From: Mobilitalea sibirica
GTDB lineage: Bacteria > Bacillota > Clostridia > Lachnospirales > Lachnospiraceae
DNA length: 64,000 nucleotides
Direction of reading: 5' to 3'
Assembly (NCBI RefSeq): GCF_015999265.1
Contig: NZ_JAEAGR010000018.1
Location: 25,922-89,921, forward strand
In this document: in pieces, positions 9,062-17,962 of the stretch
Position numbering within the stretch: the stretch's first letter is position 1
Layout: every line of letters begins with the position of its first letter
The notes under the pieces: model-generated
What the model was told of the DNA's origin: nothing
Database searches by the model: none
Seen by the model: the letters and a program-made list of their open reading frames with translations, nothing else
Position numbers and translations under genes: made by a program

Positions 9062-9088
9062 ACAAGGAAATTGATACAATTTCCTTGT
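9062..9088. promoter_or_regulatory. Perfect 12-base inverted repeat just upstream of the xylA ribosome site
   Basis: ACAAGGAAATTG and its exact complement CAATTTCCTTGT are separated by ATA. In RNA this is a 12-bp hairpin with a 3-base loop, ending about 13 bases before the AAAAGGAGG of xylA. It could be a repressor operator, a stabilising 5' hairpin, or an attenuation element; there is no T-run directly after it. Confidence 0.65.
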
Positions 9089-9116
9089 CAAGAATATTAA
9101 AAGGAGGAAATGAATT

Positions 9117-10433
9117 ATGGCTTATTTTAACGTAGGTAAAATTCAATACGAAGGACCCGAAAGCAAGAACCCGCTTGCTTTTAAATACTACAACCCTGAG
9201 GAAGTAGTAATGGGAAAAACGATGAAGGAGCATTTAAGATTTGCAATGTCTTACTGGCATACCTTCACATACATGGGAACTGACCCATTCGGCGGCACAA
9301 CAATGACACGTGAATGGGATAATACAGCTGATGTAATGCAAAAAGCAAAGGAAAGAGTACATGCGGCTTTCGAATTCATGGAGAAAATGCAGATTCCATT
9401 CTTCTGCTTCCATGATCAGGATATTGCTCCTAGAGCAGCTACTCTTGAAGAAACAAACAGAAGATTAGATGAAATCGTTGTTGTTATTAAAGAAGAAATG
9501 GCACGTACCGGAATCAAATGCCTTTGGGGTACTACCAATGCCTTTAGCGATGACAAATTCGTTCACGGTGCAGGAACATCCTGCAATGCAACTGTATTTG
9601 CATATGCTGCAGCACAGATTAAGAAGGCTATGGAGATTACGAAGGAATTAGGTGGTGAAAACTACGTATTCTGGGGTGGTCGTGAAGGTTATGAAACCTT
9701 ACTTAATACAGATACAGGCTTAGAGCTTGATAATCTGGCAAGATTATTACAGATGGCAGTTGATTATGCGAAGGAAATCGGTTTTACAGGACAGTTCTTA
9801 ATCGAGCCAAAGCCGAAGGAACCTACAAAGCATCAGTATGACTTTGATACAGCGACTGTACTTTCTTTCTTAAGAAAATATAATCTTCAGGATTACTTCA
9901 AGATGAACATTGAAGCAAACCATGCAACCTTAGCTATGCATACCTTCCAACATGAATTAAACATGAGCCGTATCAACGGAGTTCTTGGTAGTGTAGATGC
10001 TAATACTGGTGACCCGATGCTTGGATGGGATACTGACCAGTTCCCGACCAATGTATATGATACAACATTGGCTATGTACGAAATCTTATTAGATGGTGGC
10101 CTTAAAAAAGGTGGTTTGAACTTTGACTCCAAGGTTCGTCGTGCATCCTTTGAAGATGATGATTTATTCTTCGCTTATATCGCAGGTATGGATACCTTTG
10201 CAAAAGGCTTAAAAGTGGCTGCAAGATTGCTTGAAGATAAAGTATTTGAAAACTTCAAGGCTGAGCGCTATGCAAGCTATACCGAGGGTATTGGTAAAGA
10301 TATCGTAGAAGGTAAAGTAGGTTTCAAGGAGTTAGAAGCTTATGCACTTAAGAATGGTGCTACTGTGAATAAGTCCGGTAGACAGGAAATGCTGGAAATG
10401 GTTCTTAATCAATATATCTTAGAAACAAAATAG
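9117..10433 (+). CDS. xylA: Xylose isomerase
   Basis: The 438-residue length matches class II xylose isomerases, which convert D-xylose to D-xylulose in the cytoplasm with two divalent metals. Visible motifs: [10 protein letters not shown] with catalytic H99 and D102, [34 protein letters not shown], the metal-binding [17 protein letters not shown] and [20 protein letters not shown]. The ribosome site AAAAGGAGG is very strong. No xylulokinase is adjacent; the gene appears monocistronic and is followed by a long palindromic repeat that can terminate it. Sugar transport genes likely to feed it lie at 46-56 kb. Confidence 0.98.
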   Translation: MAYFNVGKIQYEGPESKNPLAFKYYNPEEVVMGKTMKEHLRFAMSYWHTFTYMGTDPFGGTTMTREWDNTADVMQKAKERVHAAFEFMEKMQIPFFCFHDQDIAPRAATLEETNRRLDEIVVVIKEEMARTGIKCLWGTTNAFSDDKFVHGAGTSCNATVFAYAAAQIKKAMEITKELGGENYVFWGGREGYETLLNTDTGLELDNLARLLQMAVDYAKEIGFTGQFLIEPKPKEPTKHQYDFDTATVLSFLRKYNLQDYFKMNIEANHATLAMHTFQHELNMSRINGVLGSVDANTGDPMLGWDTDQFPTNVYDTTLAMYEILLDGGLKKGGLNFDSKVRRASFEDDDLFFAYIAGMDTFAKGLKVAARLLEDKVFENFKAERYASYTEGIGKDIVEGKVGFKELEAYALKNGATVNKSGRQEMLEMVLNQYILETK

Positions 10434-10480
10434 TTCACTCAATAAAACTATGAACTACGGATAGATAGAGTAAAAAGACT

Positions 10481-10669
10481 GGGCTGTTTCAAAATAGTTA
10501 AGCGGGGAATATGATTTTACCGTAATACACTGTTTGACAGATATGTTATTGATTTTGTTATGCCTTGTGGGAACAGAAGTGTTCGCACAAGGCATACAAA
10601 AATCGAAAATATGTCCATCAATCTGTGTAAGAGGTAGATTATATTCCCATTGTTTTTTTGAAACAGCCC
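10481..10669. repeat. Long imperfect palindrome, hairpin family 1, intact copy
   Basis: The 189-base element begins GGGCTGTTTCAAAA and ends with the complementary GAAACAGCCC. The two halves pair through most of their length around a centre near GAACAGAAGTGTTC, and seven T follow. It separates xylA from the convergent ferredoxin gene and can serve as terminator. A left-half-only copy lies at 16924-17035, and a terminator sharing GGCTGTTTCAAAAT ends lies at 21961-22006. Confidence 0.75.
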
Positions 10670-10728
10670 CGTTTTTTTAGGGTTCGTATGTTTTTTGAGG
10701 AGTAAAGCTGCACCTCAAGACATATGTA

Positions 10729-10917
10729 TTATTCAACTGAGATTACACTGACAGGACAATTGTCTGCTGCTTCCTGTGCTAAATCTTCCGAATCTGCCGG
10801 TACCGAATTTACATAAACCTCGGCAAGCCCATCGTCGTCCATACGAAAAACTGCCGGACAGGTCTCAGCACAGAGTTCGCAACCAATACATCCATCACGA
10901 TCAATTGAAGCTTTCAT
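10729..10917 (-). CDS. [4Fe-4S] ferredoxin
   Basis: The 62-residue protein has cluster ligands C10, C13, C16 and C54 (CIGCELC ... DNCPVSVI). C20 before Pro would be the extra residue seen in single-cluster ferredoxins of the Thermotoga type. A second CxxCxxC set is absent, so one [4Fe-4S] cluster is expected. It acts as a small cytoplasmic electron carrier. ATG 10917 is chosen for the AAGGAGG about 9 bases upstream; the frame is open further upstream but has no ribosome site there. Confidence 0.92.
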   Translation of the reverse strand: MKASIDRDGCIGCELCAETCPAVFRMDDDGLAEVYVNSVPADSEDLAQEAADNCPVSVISVE

Positions 10918-11231
10918 AAACATTCCTCCTTCTGATTGGTGAATTAAATGATAATTCACAGTGTGTTATAACACCAAGTTAAGATATGATTTTGGTGTTA
11001 TATATATTCCTTTGAAAGCAGATTGTTAAAAGATAAATTCAATTTAGTTTATAATATAAAATTTACCATATCTGCTTTACTTCACAGTATAACATATTTA
11101 TGAGAAATTGTAAGGGGATAGTATGATTTATAACCAAAAAAGTATAATAACATTTGAAATTTATGGCATTCTGTGATATACATATTAGTGTATGATTATG
11201 TTAATAATACAAATATATGGAGGTAATTGAT
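10918..11231. other. Divergent intergenic region between ferredoxin and rubredoxin
   Basis: This gap separates two divergent redox-protein genes. It holds an inverted repeat TATAACACCAA / TTGGTGTTATA (about 10967-11002), whose core recurs at 5821-5846. A rubredoxin promoter candidate has TTGAAA at 11154-11159 and TATACA at 11177-11182, 17 bases apart. Confidence 0.5.
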
Positions 11232-11393
11232 ATGAAAAAGTTTGAATGTACTGCATGTGGTTACATTTACGATGAAGAACTGGGCGATCCGGATAGCGGA
11301 ATTGCACCGGGAACAAAATGGGAAGATGTTCCTGAGGATTGGGTTTGTCCTGTTTGCGGTGTTGGCAAGGATGAATTCGAAGAAATTAAATAA
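11232..11393 (+). CDS. Rubredoxin
   Basis: The 53-residue protein (a usual rubredoxin length) starts at ATG 11232 behind GGAGG. The iron site is formed by C6 and C9 (CTACGY) and C39 and C42 ([11 protein letters not shown]), and the core [28 protein letters not shown] is the classic fold sequence, split here across the domain. It is a cytoplasmic one-electron carrier used by anaerobes in oxygen and peroxide defence. It is monocistronic, with a strong terminator directly downstream. Confidence 0.97.
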   Translation: MKKFECTACGYIYDEELGDPDSGIAPGTKWEDVPEDWVCPVCGVGKDEFEEIK

Positions 11394-11402
11394 GTTGATC
11401 TA

Positions 11403-11450
11403 ACTGTCCTATCCTATTTTCATAAAGAGAATAGGGTAGGACAGTTTTTT
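11403..11450 (+). terminator. Terminator of rubredoxin gene
   Basis: The stem ACTGTCCTATCCTATT / AATAGGGTAGGACAGT (with a G-T and small mismatches) is followed by a T-run, ten bases after the stop codon. Confidence 0.9.
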
Positions 11451-11654
11451 CTATATGTTATAAGAAAATTTTTCAGAGTGATGCAAACATAATTTAGTGA
11501 GCAACTGTATAAGTCGTTGGTACTTAGACCGCGTGTTTTACGGTCTTATATACCAATAATTACTTCATCCAAGCAAGAGCGTGCCCGGATCAAACTATGT
11601 TTGTATCATGAATTCAATAACGATCCAAGAACGTTGTTAACCATACAAATTCTA

Positions 11655-11683
11655 TTGACGTAGTAGGAATATAGCTTTATAAT
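11655..11683 (+). promoter_or_regulatory. Near-consensus promoter upstream of cysteine desulfurase gene
   Basis: TTGACG (11655-11660) and TATAAT (11678-11683) have 17-base spacing. The start codon is at 11842, so the leader would be about 150 bases. The rest of the 448-base gap (11394-11841) holds the rubredoxin terminator and no gene that I can support. Confidence 0.7.
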
Positions 11684-11841
11684 ATACACCTAAGCGACCC
11701 TGAGTTAAATCGGTTAAGAAAGTTTTTTGTATAATCGGTTGTGATAGTGATATAAATAATTACTTTATAGTAATGATTACTTTATAGTTAAGTAAGAATG
11801 ATGGTTTTATCATTATGAAGTCGATGATAAGAGGTGTTTTC

Positions 11842-12963
11842 ATGATATATTTAGACTATGCTGCCAATACTCCGGTAGATCAAGGGGTATTGGATTGTTT
11901 TTGTAAAGAGAGTTTAGGTAATATTGCCAATCCGAATTCCCGTCATAAGCTTGGAACAACCGCTAAGGAAAGATTAGAGGAGATCACGCAGCATATGGCT
12001 GAGCTTTTACAGGTAAAGCCGAATGAGATTATCTATACCTCAGGAGCCAGTGAAGCCAATAATCTGGCAATTAAGGGTCTGGTTCAGGCGTATAAGCATA
12101 ACGGTAAGCATATCATCTCAACTTGCCTGGAACATTCCTCCGTAAGCGGTGCCCTGACCTATCTGCAATCCTTAGGATATGAAATTGATCTGGTAGATAT
12201 TACGGAGGACGGATTGGTAGATATCAATCATTTGAAGGAATTACTTAGAAAAGATACCGTTCTCGTATCCATTTGTTATGTTGACAGTGAATTAGGGATT
12301 TTACAGCAGATAAAAGATATTGGGGCATTATTATTAAATTATCCGAATTGTTATTTTCATACGGATGCTACTCAGGCAATCGGTAAGGTCCCAGTTTCTT
12401 TTGAGAATATTGACTTAATGACATTCACGCCCCATAAATTCTATGGATTAAATGGTTGTGGTGTTTTAATAAAGCGAGAGTCAGTGATCATAGAGCCCTT
12501 AATTCATGGGGGAAGCAGTACTACCTTGTATCGAAGTGGGACACCGGATCTGGCAATGGCTGCAGCTCTTTGTAAGGCCCTTGAGACAGCACTAGTTCAA
12601 CTTGAAGAACGGTTTCAATATATAAGAACACGGAATGAGGATTTAAAACAGTTTTTCACAACATTTTCTAAGGTTCGTATTAACAGTACCGAATATTGCA
12701 TACCGCATATCCTTAATATCAGTATACAAGGCGTAAAGGCGGTTACGTTTACAGATGCATTGGAGAAAGAAGGAATCTGTGTATCTATTAAATCAGCCTG
12801 TTCCGTTCAAAATTCTCCTTCTAGACCGGTATATGCTATTACAAAGGATCGTAAGAATGCGATGTCTTCCTTTCGAATCAGCTTAAGTCATCTAACAACC
12901 GAGGAGGAGATTAACATTTTTAAAGAGGTCTTTACGAAATGCTATCATAGATTGACTAGTTGA
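11842..12963 (+). CDS. Cysteine desulfurase (NifS/IscS-like, class V aminotransferase)
   Basis: The 373-residue PLP enzyme removes sulfur from cysteine as a persulfide. Seen are the N-terminal YLDYAANTP, the PLP lysine K199 in TPHKFYGLNG, H98 in LEHSSVSG and the catalytic C319 in IKSACSVQ. ATG 11842 follows AGAGGTG; an in-frame ATG nine codons earlier has no site. The next two genes encode a TtcA-like thiolase and TcdA, so this desulfurase probably feeds tRNA thiolation or t6A cyclisation rather than bulk Fe-S assembly (inferred; no IscU-like scaffold is adjacent). Confidence 0.92.
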   Translation: MIYLDYAANTPVDQGVLDCFCKESLGNIANPNSRHKLGTTAKERLEEITQHMAELLQVKPNEIIYTSGASEANNLAIKGLVQAYKHNGKHIISTCLEHSSVSGALTYLQSLGYEIDLVDITEDGLVDINHLKELLRKDTVLVSICYVDSELGILQQIKDIGALLLNYPNCYFHTDATQAIGKVPVSFENIDLMTFTPHKFYGLNGCGVLIKRESVIIEPLIHGGSSTTLYRSGTPDLAMAAALCKALETALVQLEERFQYIRTRNEDLKQFFTTFSKVRINSTEYCIPHILNISIQGVKAVTFTDALEKEGICVSIKSACSVQNSPSRPVYAITKDRKNAMSSFRISLSHLTTEEEINIFKEVFTKCYHRLTS

Positions 12964-13118
12964 GATTTGAAATAATAAAAAGATTTATTGATCGTACCGA
13001 TACATTGATTATTCGCTTTACCCTAAGCTTCGTTTTCGGTGATAAAGAAGATAGATAACAGTGAAATGAGGATATAGATTAACATAAAATAGACAGATAA
13101 TTAGAAAGTGGTATAATT

Positions 13119-13973
13119 ATGGATATGGAAAAACATCAGATAATAGAACGAAGTATTATTAAGAAGTTTCGAAAACCAATTTGGAAAAAGTTCATTGACG
13201 GGATCAACCAATATGAATTGATAAAAGAAGGAGATAAGATCGCCGTATGTATCTCCGGGGGTAAGGATTCGATGCTGCTGGCAAAATGTATGCAGGAGAT
13301 ACAACGTCACGGGAAGATACCCTTTGAGCTGGTCTTTCTGGTGATGGACCCCGGCTATAATGAGATAAACCGACAGACAATTATCAATAATGCGAAGCTA
13401 CTTAACATACCAATCACAATATTTGAAACGCAGATATATGATATTGTTGCAGAGGTGGATGATTCCCCCTGCTATCTGTGTGCCAGAATGCGTAGAGGAT
13501 ACCTTTATAAGAATGCCCAGGCGCTGGGCTGTAATAAAATTGCCCTAGGACATCATTTTGATGATGTGATTGAGACCGTCTTAATGGGAATGCTATACGG
13601 AGGGCAAATACAGACAATGATGCCGAAGCTTCATAGCACCAATCATCCCGGAATGGAGCTTATACGGCCACTTTATATGGTTAAGGAAGCGGACATTCTG
13701 GCTTGGAAGCAGTATAATGAACTTCAGTTTATTCAATGTGCCTGCCGTCTGACCGAGAACTGTACGCTCTGTGATAATGGTGGCGGTGGTTCGAAGCGGC
13801 AGGAGATGAAGGCTTTAATCAAAAAATTCAGACAAACTAATGCAAGTATTGATATGAATATATTCCGAAGTATCCATAATGTGAATCTGGATACGATAAT
13901 CGGATATCATGATAAGACAATGCAGTATCATTTTCTTGATGATTATGATACGAAGGGAGGTTCAGCATGTTAA
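13119..13973 (+). CDS. TtcA-family PP-loop tRNA thiolation protein
   Basis: The 284-residue protein has the PP-loop SGGKDS (residues 46-51) that binds ATP and adenylates tRNA. CYLC (C118, C121) and a later Cys cluster (CACRLTENCTLC) could hold the [4Fe-4S] cluster used by TtcA. TtcA makes 2-thiocytidine at tRNA position 32; related clostridial proteins may modify other positions. The stop overlaps the start of the next gene by 7 bases, so it is translationally coupled to tcdA. It lies 155 bases downstream of the cysteine desulfurase. Confidence 0.85.
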   Translation: MDMEKHQIIERSIIKKFRKPIWKKFIDGINQYELIKEGDKIAVCISGGKDSMLLAKCMQEIQRHGKIPFELVFLVMDPGYNEINRQTIINNAKLLNIPITIFETQIYDIVAEVDDSPCYLCARMRRGYLYKNAQALGCNKIALGHHFDDVIETVLMGMLYGGQIQTMMPKLHSTNHPGMELIRPLYMVKEADILAWKQYNELQFIQCACRLTENCTLCDNGGGGSKRQEMKALIKKFRQTNASIDMNIFRSIHNVNLDTIIGYHDKTMQYHFLDDYDTKGGSAC

Positions 13974-14725
13974 ACCAGTTTTCCCGTACTGAGCTGTTGT
14001 TAGGTAAGGAAGCGATGGAGAAGTTAGGCAGTGCAAGAGTTGCGGTATTTGGTATAGGGGGTGTGGGTGGTTATACGGTGGAAGCCTTAGCCCGCAGCGG
14101 CGTCGGCAGCTTTGATTTAATCGATGATGATAAAGTGTGCCTTACGAATATCAACCGACAGATTATAGCCACAAGAAAAACAGTGGGTAAGTATAAGGTG
14201 GAGGTTATGAAAGAGCGAATTTTAGAGATTAATCCTAAGGCAACAGTAACTACCCATCAGTGTTTTTATAGTGCCCAAACTGCGGATCAATTTAACTTTG
14301 CTGATTATACTTATATAGTGGATGCAATCGATACCGTATCTGCCAAGATCGAGATGATACTGAGAGCACAGGATAAAAACACCCCAATCATAAGCTGTAT
14401 GGGTGCGGGTAATAAGTTAGACCCAACAAGGTTTGAAGTGACTGATATCTATAAAACCTCTATGTGCCCACTTGCAAAGGTGATGAGGAAGGAACTTAAG
14501 GTCAGGGGGGTTAAGAAATTAAAAGTGGTTTATTCGAAGGAGCCAGCCAGAAAACCCATAGAAGATATGTCAAATAGCTGTAAGGTTGGCTGTATCTGCC
14601 CTCCGGGAGCGGAGCGCAAATGCACCGAGAAGAGACAAATTCCCGGAAGTACCTCCTTCGTACCTTCTGTGGCAGGACTTATTATTGCCGGAGAAGTGAT
14701 TAAAGATATTACTGGGATTGTATAA
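13967..14725 (+). CDS. tcdA: tRNA threonylcarbamoyladenosine dehydratase (TcdA/CsdL)
   Basis: The 252-residue ThiF/E1-like enzyme has the nucleotide-binding GIGGVGGYTVEAL (residues 29-41). CMGAGNKLDP and TSMCPLAKVMRKELKVRGV are characteristic of TcdA, which dehydrates t6A37 of tRNA to its cyclic form ct6A using ATP. In E. coli it works with the CsdA desulfurase and CsdE; here a desulfurase and a PP-loop protein are encoded immediately upstream. The start overlaps the TtcA-like gene. Confidence 0.93.
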   Translation: MLNQFSRTELLLGKEAMEKLGSARVAVFGIGGVGGYTVEALARSGVGSFDLIDDDKVCLTNINRQIIATRKTVGKYKVEVMKERILEINPKATVTTHQCFYSAQTADQFNFADYTYIVDAIDTVSAKIEMILRAQDKNTPIISCMGAGNKLDPTRFEVTDIYKTSMCPLAKVMRKELKVRGVKKLKVVYSKEPARKPIEDMSNSCKVGCICPPGAERKCTEKRQIPGSTSFVPSVAGLIIAGEVIKDITGIV

Positions 14726-15004
14726 TTCATTTTATGATAGCTTCGCACATTTCATTTTACTGAAAAGTATGTTAAAATCATTTAAGTTACGAAATATCAC
14801 AGTGTATGAATTTTCATACTGGCTTCCTATGTTTTGTTAAACTCATCATAAGTTGCCGTATGAGAACATATAAGAGATAGCTAATGATTTTATCATACTT
14901 TTTTCTATACATTGCAGTGATGTATCAGCTACTATATTCTAAATATTTGTTTTGATTTAAAAAATACGAATTAAGTTTCTAAGTACTGCTTACATTTTCT
15001 GAAT

Positions 15005-15076
15005 GGAAGATAAGGATATTGCAAGTAAACTTGCATAGCCTTACCTTCCAGCCGGAAAGCACTGAAGGTGCTTTTG
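15005..15076 (+). other. Structured leader ahead of the HD-domain gene
   Basis: Within the 402-base gap 14726-15127 a long hairpin spans 15005-15049 (GGAAG..TAAGG..TTGCAAG / CTTGCA..CCTTA.CTTCC). A second small stem AGCAC/GTGCT with a following TTTT spans 15058-15076. The arrangement resembles a leader with an attenuator. I cannot match it to a known riboswitch. The rest of the gap is AT-rich and shows nothing. Confidence 0.45.
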
Positions 15077-15127
15077 AAACTTAAGTCAAATCATTTATAT
15101 TAATATATTATGAAAGGATGATTTAAT

Positions 15128-15700
15128 ATGGGAAAATTGCCGACCAGAGAGGAAGCTTGGGAGCTGCTGACAGAATTTAATAAAGAAGAATTTCATTTAA
15201 AACATGCAAGGGTAGTAGAAGGAGTTATGAGATACTTTGCCAGAGAATTAGGATATGAGGAAGAAACCGAGTTCTGGGGTCTGGTAGGATTACTCCATGA
15301 CCTTGATTTTGGCATGTATCCGGACGAGCATTGTGTGAAATCTCAACAGATTATGAAAGAACGAGGTTTGGATGAAAGACTCATTCGTGCAACGGCCAGC
15401 CATGGATACGGAATCTGCGTGGATATAAAACCGGATCATGAGATGGAAAAGGTACTATATGCGGTGGATGAATTAACCGGTTTAATTGGTGCCGCTGCCA
15501 TCATGCGTCCTTCAAAAAGCACGATGGATCTGGAGCTTAGCTCGGTACGTAAAAAGTTTAAGACCCCCAAATTTGCAGCAGGCTGTTCGAGGGAGGTTAT
15601 AACAAATGGGGCACAGATGTTAGGGTGGGAACTGGATGAATTAATGGAGAAGACGATTTACGCTCTGCGGGAAGTGGAACAGACGACAGGACTGGTGTAA
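15128..15700 (+). CDS. HD-domain hydrolase-like protein
   Basis: The 190-residue protein carries H24 (HLKHARVVEGVM), the paired H-D in LVGLLHDLDFGMYPDEH (about residues 54-70), and a further conserved H in ATASHGYG, which are HD-type metal ligands. Such proteins are annotated as HDIG-domain or hydrolase proteins in clostridia; the physiological substrate is unknown. AAAGGATG lies before the ATG. It is monocistronic and follows a structured leader. Confidence 0.8.
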   Translation: MGKLPTREEAWELLTEFNKEEFHLKHARVVEGVMRYFARELGYEEETEFWGLVGLLHDLDFGMYPDEHCVKSQQIMKERGLDERLIRATASHGYGICVDIKPDHEMEKVLYAVDELTGLIGAAAIMRPSKSTMDLELSSVRKKFKTPKFAAGCSREVITNGAQMLGWELDELMEKTIYALREVEQTTGLV

Positions 15701-15895
15701 TGTAACGATGCTTTATTATTTTGTACTTGCGTCTATTAAGAAATGGTGCTATAAATGGTAGTAACGTTATCAGGTTCGGCTAAATACAGAACGAAAGTGT
15801 TTCATGACATAATGATATATTAAAGGAGGATATGCTGATTAGAGTAATATCTCATTTATTTGTATTACAGCAGATATTTGGTTTGGTGGAGAGGA

Positions 15896-16681
15896 ATGAG
15901 ACAATACAATAAATACACCGTATTCGGGTTAATTGGCAGTAAAATAACTATGGTAGGATTAGGTACATTAGGTAATATAGCATTTATTTTAATCGGTTCG
16001 ACGATTGGCATTGTATTAAAAGAGGGCTTAAAGAAGCGCTTTCAGGATAATATAATGAATGCTCTGGGACTTGCGGTAATGTTCATCGGTATCAGTGGTG
16101 CTCTTCAGGGTCTGTTTATCGTAAAAGGCAATAGTCTCAGCTCCGAAAATATTATGTTAATGATCGTTTCTTTGGCCTTAGGTGCTTTTATCGGGGAAAT
16201 TATTGATGTGGAATTAAGACTTGATCATCTTGGGGAGTGGATAAAAAAAACACTCAAAGTAAAAGGTGAAAAAGGACATGGTTTTGTCGAAGGTTTTGTA
16301 AGCAGCTCCTTGCTATTTTGCATCGGAGCGATGGCGATCATAGGATCTTTGCAGGACGGATTGTCCGGTGATCCTAATATGCTTTTAGCAAAAGGCGTTA
16401 TCGATGGTGTTGTTGCCATATTTTTTGCATCCACTCTGGGTATCGGAGTATTTTTCTCCGTACTGCCGGTTGGAGTCTACCAGGGTATTATAACATTATC
16501 AGCTACTTATATTGAACCCTTCTTAAGTGATCGTTTAATCGCGAATATTTCCTTCGTGGGTTCTATCTTAATCTTTGGCATCGGAATTAATATGATATTT
16601 GGGAAAAAGATTAAATGCGGTAATCTGTTACCGGCGGTACTGGTTCCGGTATTCTATGAGATTATTGTAAATGTATTATAA
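15896..16681 (+). CDS. DUF554 family membrane protein
   Basis: About 261 residues with six or seven hydrophobic segments. From MVGLGTLGNIAFILIGSTIGIVLKEGLKKRF it matches the usual N-terminus of DUF554 (YdfK-like) integral membrane proteins, whose function is unknown, though a transport role has been suggested for the family. The start is uncertain: ATG 15896 has GGTGGAG close upstream, while ATG 15950 fits the family N-terminus but lacks a ribosome site. A motif GAMAIIGSLQDGLSGD typical of the family lies mid-protein. Confidence 0.85.
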   Translation: MRQYNKYTVFGLIGSKITMVGLGTLGNIAFILIGSTIGIVLKEGLKKRFQDNIMNALGLAVMFIGISGALQGLFIVKGNSLSSENIMLMIVSLALGAFIGEIIDVELRLDHLGEWIKKTLKVKGEKGHGFVEGFVSSSLLFCIGAMAIIGSLQDGLSGDPNMLLAKGVIDGVVAIFFASTLGIGVFFSVLPVGVYQGIITLSATYIEPFLSDRLIANISFVGSILIFGIGINMIFGKKIKCGNLLPAVLVPVFYEIIVNVL

Positions 16682-16740
16682 TAAATAAAAATAATAGATG
16701 GTATAAAAAATGTAGCTGTTATAGTAATAATAGCTTGAAA

Positions 16741-16902
16741 GATAAGACGGGATATAGGGTTTCCTCAATATACTATTTGGTGAACACCTCCCTTACTTTG
16801 TTTGTTTTACCTTATACGAGTATTTATGTTCGAAGAAGGAAAACTAAGTAAGGGAGGTGTACTCCAACAAGTGTGTGGGGAGACCCTATATCCTGTTTTA
16901 TC
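16741..16902. repeat. Long imperfect palindrome, hairpin family 2, copy A
   Basis: The 162-base element has outer arms GATAAGACGGGATATAGGG and its near-complement, and an inner perfect pair ACACCTCCCTTACTT / AAGTAAGGGAGGTGT around a loop containing ATTTATGT. It shares arm ends, loop and order with the copy at 30806-30963. It lies in the 549-base gap 16682-17230, immediately before a family 1 half copy. Confidence 0.75.
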
Positions 16903-16923
16903 ATATATCAAAAAAATAAAAAT

Positions 16924-17035
16924 GGAGCTGTTTCAAAATAGTTAAACAGAGAATATGATTTTATCCTGATACACTGTTTGACGGTTATGTTACTGATATG
17001 GTTATGCCTAGGCGAACAGAAGTGTTCTTTAAAGT
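16924..17035. repeat. Truncated copy of hairpin family 1 (left half and centre)
   Basis: Starting GAGCTGTTTCAAAATAGTTAA, it tracks the left arm of 10481-10669 (GAATATGATTTTA, ATACACTGTTTGAC, GTTATGCCT) up to the centre GAACAGAAGTGTTC, then diverges. The right arm is missing, so it can no longer fold as the full hairpin. Confidence 0.7.
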
Positions 17036-17137
17036 TAGTTACTAAAACTGAAGTGATTAATACCGAAACAAATGCGATTTTTGTAAATAAATGCGTACAA
17101 TAAATGTATAGGTTATGTAAATAAATGGTAATCATTA

Positions 17138-17165
17138 TTGACTTTATGGCTGACTTTGTTATAAT
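17138..17165 (+). promoter_or_regulatory. Promoter of the BY-kinase gene with upstream direct repeats
   Basis: TTGACT (17138-17143) and TATAAT (17160-17165) have 16-base spacing. Upstream, the 12-mer TGTAAATAAATG occurs at 17082-17093 and again at 17116-17127, a possible binding site pair for a regulator. Confidence 0.65.
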
Positions 17166-17230
17166 ATAAATTGTTAAAAAATGTAAATTATTGAAAATAA
17201 GTAGCGTTATAAATTGAAAGGAAGTATATT

Positions 17231-17962
17231 GTGGGGGTTCCTATCAGGGTCAATTTTGAGAATATTAAGCCAATCGATTATGAAGCAAACGAGGCTTATA
17301 AAGCAATCAGAACGAACATTGCTTTCTGTGGCAAGCAGATTAAGGCAATTGTAATAACAAGTTCATTGCAGGGTGAGGGTAAGACGGAGGTTTCCTTCCG
17401 ATTGGCTATATCCATGGCTGAGGATGGGAAGAGAGTGGTTTTTGTTGATGCTGATTTGCGGAAATCCGTATTTGCCGGCAGATATCATATAGACCGAGCC
17501 GTTCGGGGATTGACGCATTATCTTTCCGGTATCTACTCGAAGGAAGATGTGATTTATCTAAGTAATATTAAGAATTTATCCGTTATCTTTGCCGGCCCTG
17601 TAGCACCGAATCCCTCCGAGCTCCTACAAAATAACTTTTTTCTAAAGTTAATGGAACATCTGAAACAAGCTTATGATTATATTATTATCGATTCGCCTCC
17701 CTTAGGTAGTGTCATTGATAGTGCGGTGATAGCAAAGAATTGTGATGGTGCAATTATGGTGATTGAAGCGAATTGCGGCTCTCCAAAACTTGTTTTACGT
17801 ATTAAAAATCAGCTAACAAAGACAGGCTGTCTTATCCTGGGAGCTATATTAAATAAAGCTAACAATGGTAGACCAATTTATTATAGATACCGTAAATATG
17901 AAAAGCGTTATTTGTTGAAAATTAGAAAGTCGGTGAAAGATTATGTTTCGAAAAAATCATAA
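17231..17962 (+). CDS. BY-kinase-type tyrosine kinase (CpsD/CapB-like)
   Basis: The 243-residue P-loop ATPase has Walker A SSLQGEGKT (44-52), Walker A' VVFVDADLR (69-77) and Walker B YIIIDSPPLG (150-159), the three motifs of bacterial tyrosine kinases. The C-terminus has a tyrosine cluster (IYYRYRKYEKRY) suited to autophosphorylation. The GTG start follows GAAAGGAAG. Such kinases normally pair with a Wzz/CpsC-like membrane activator in capsule operons; here there are no polysaccharide genes, only an overlapping small membrane protein. Its target is unknown. Confidence 0.85.
   Translation: MGVPIRVNFENIKPIDYEANEAYKAIRTNIAFCGKQIKAIVITSSLQGEGKTEVSFRLAISMAEDGKRVVFVDADLRKSVFAGRYHIDRAVRGLTHYLSGIYSKEDVIYLSNIKNLSVIFAGPVAPNPSELLQNNFFLKLMEHLKQAYDYIIIDSPPLGSVIDSAVIAKNCDGAIMVIEANCGSPKLVLRIKNQLTKTGCLILGAILNKANNGRPIYYRYRKYEKRYLLKIRKSVKDYVSKKS

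Noticed and set aside
11500..11640. tRNA-like inverted repeats before the cysteine desulfurase gene
   Set aside because: GACCG/CGGTC stems are present, but no cloverleaf, T-loop GTTCGA or CCA-proximal acceptor pairing could be built.
15832..15912. 26-codon frame behind AAAGGAGG before the DUF554 gene
   Set aside because: The ribosome site is only three bases from the ATG and the frame has no recognisable features; it might be a leader peptide but cannot be supported.
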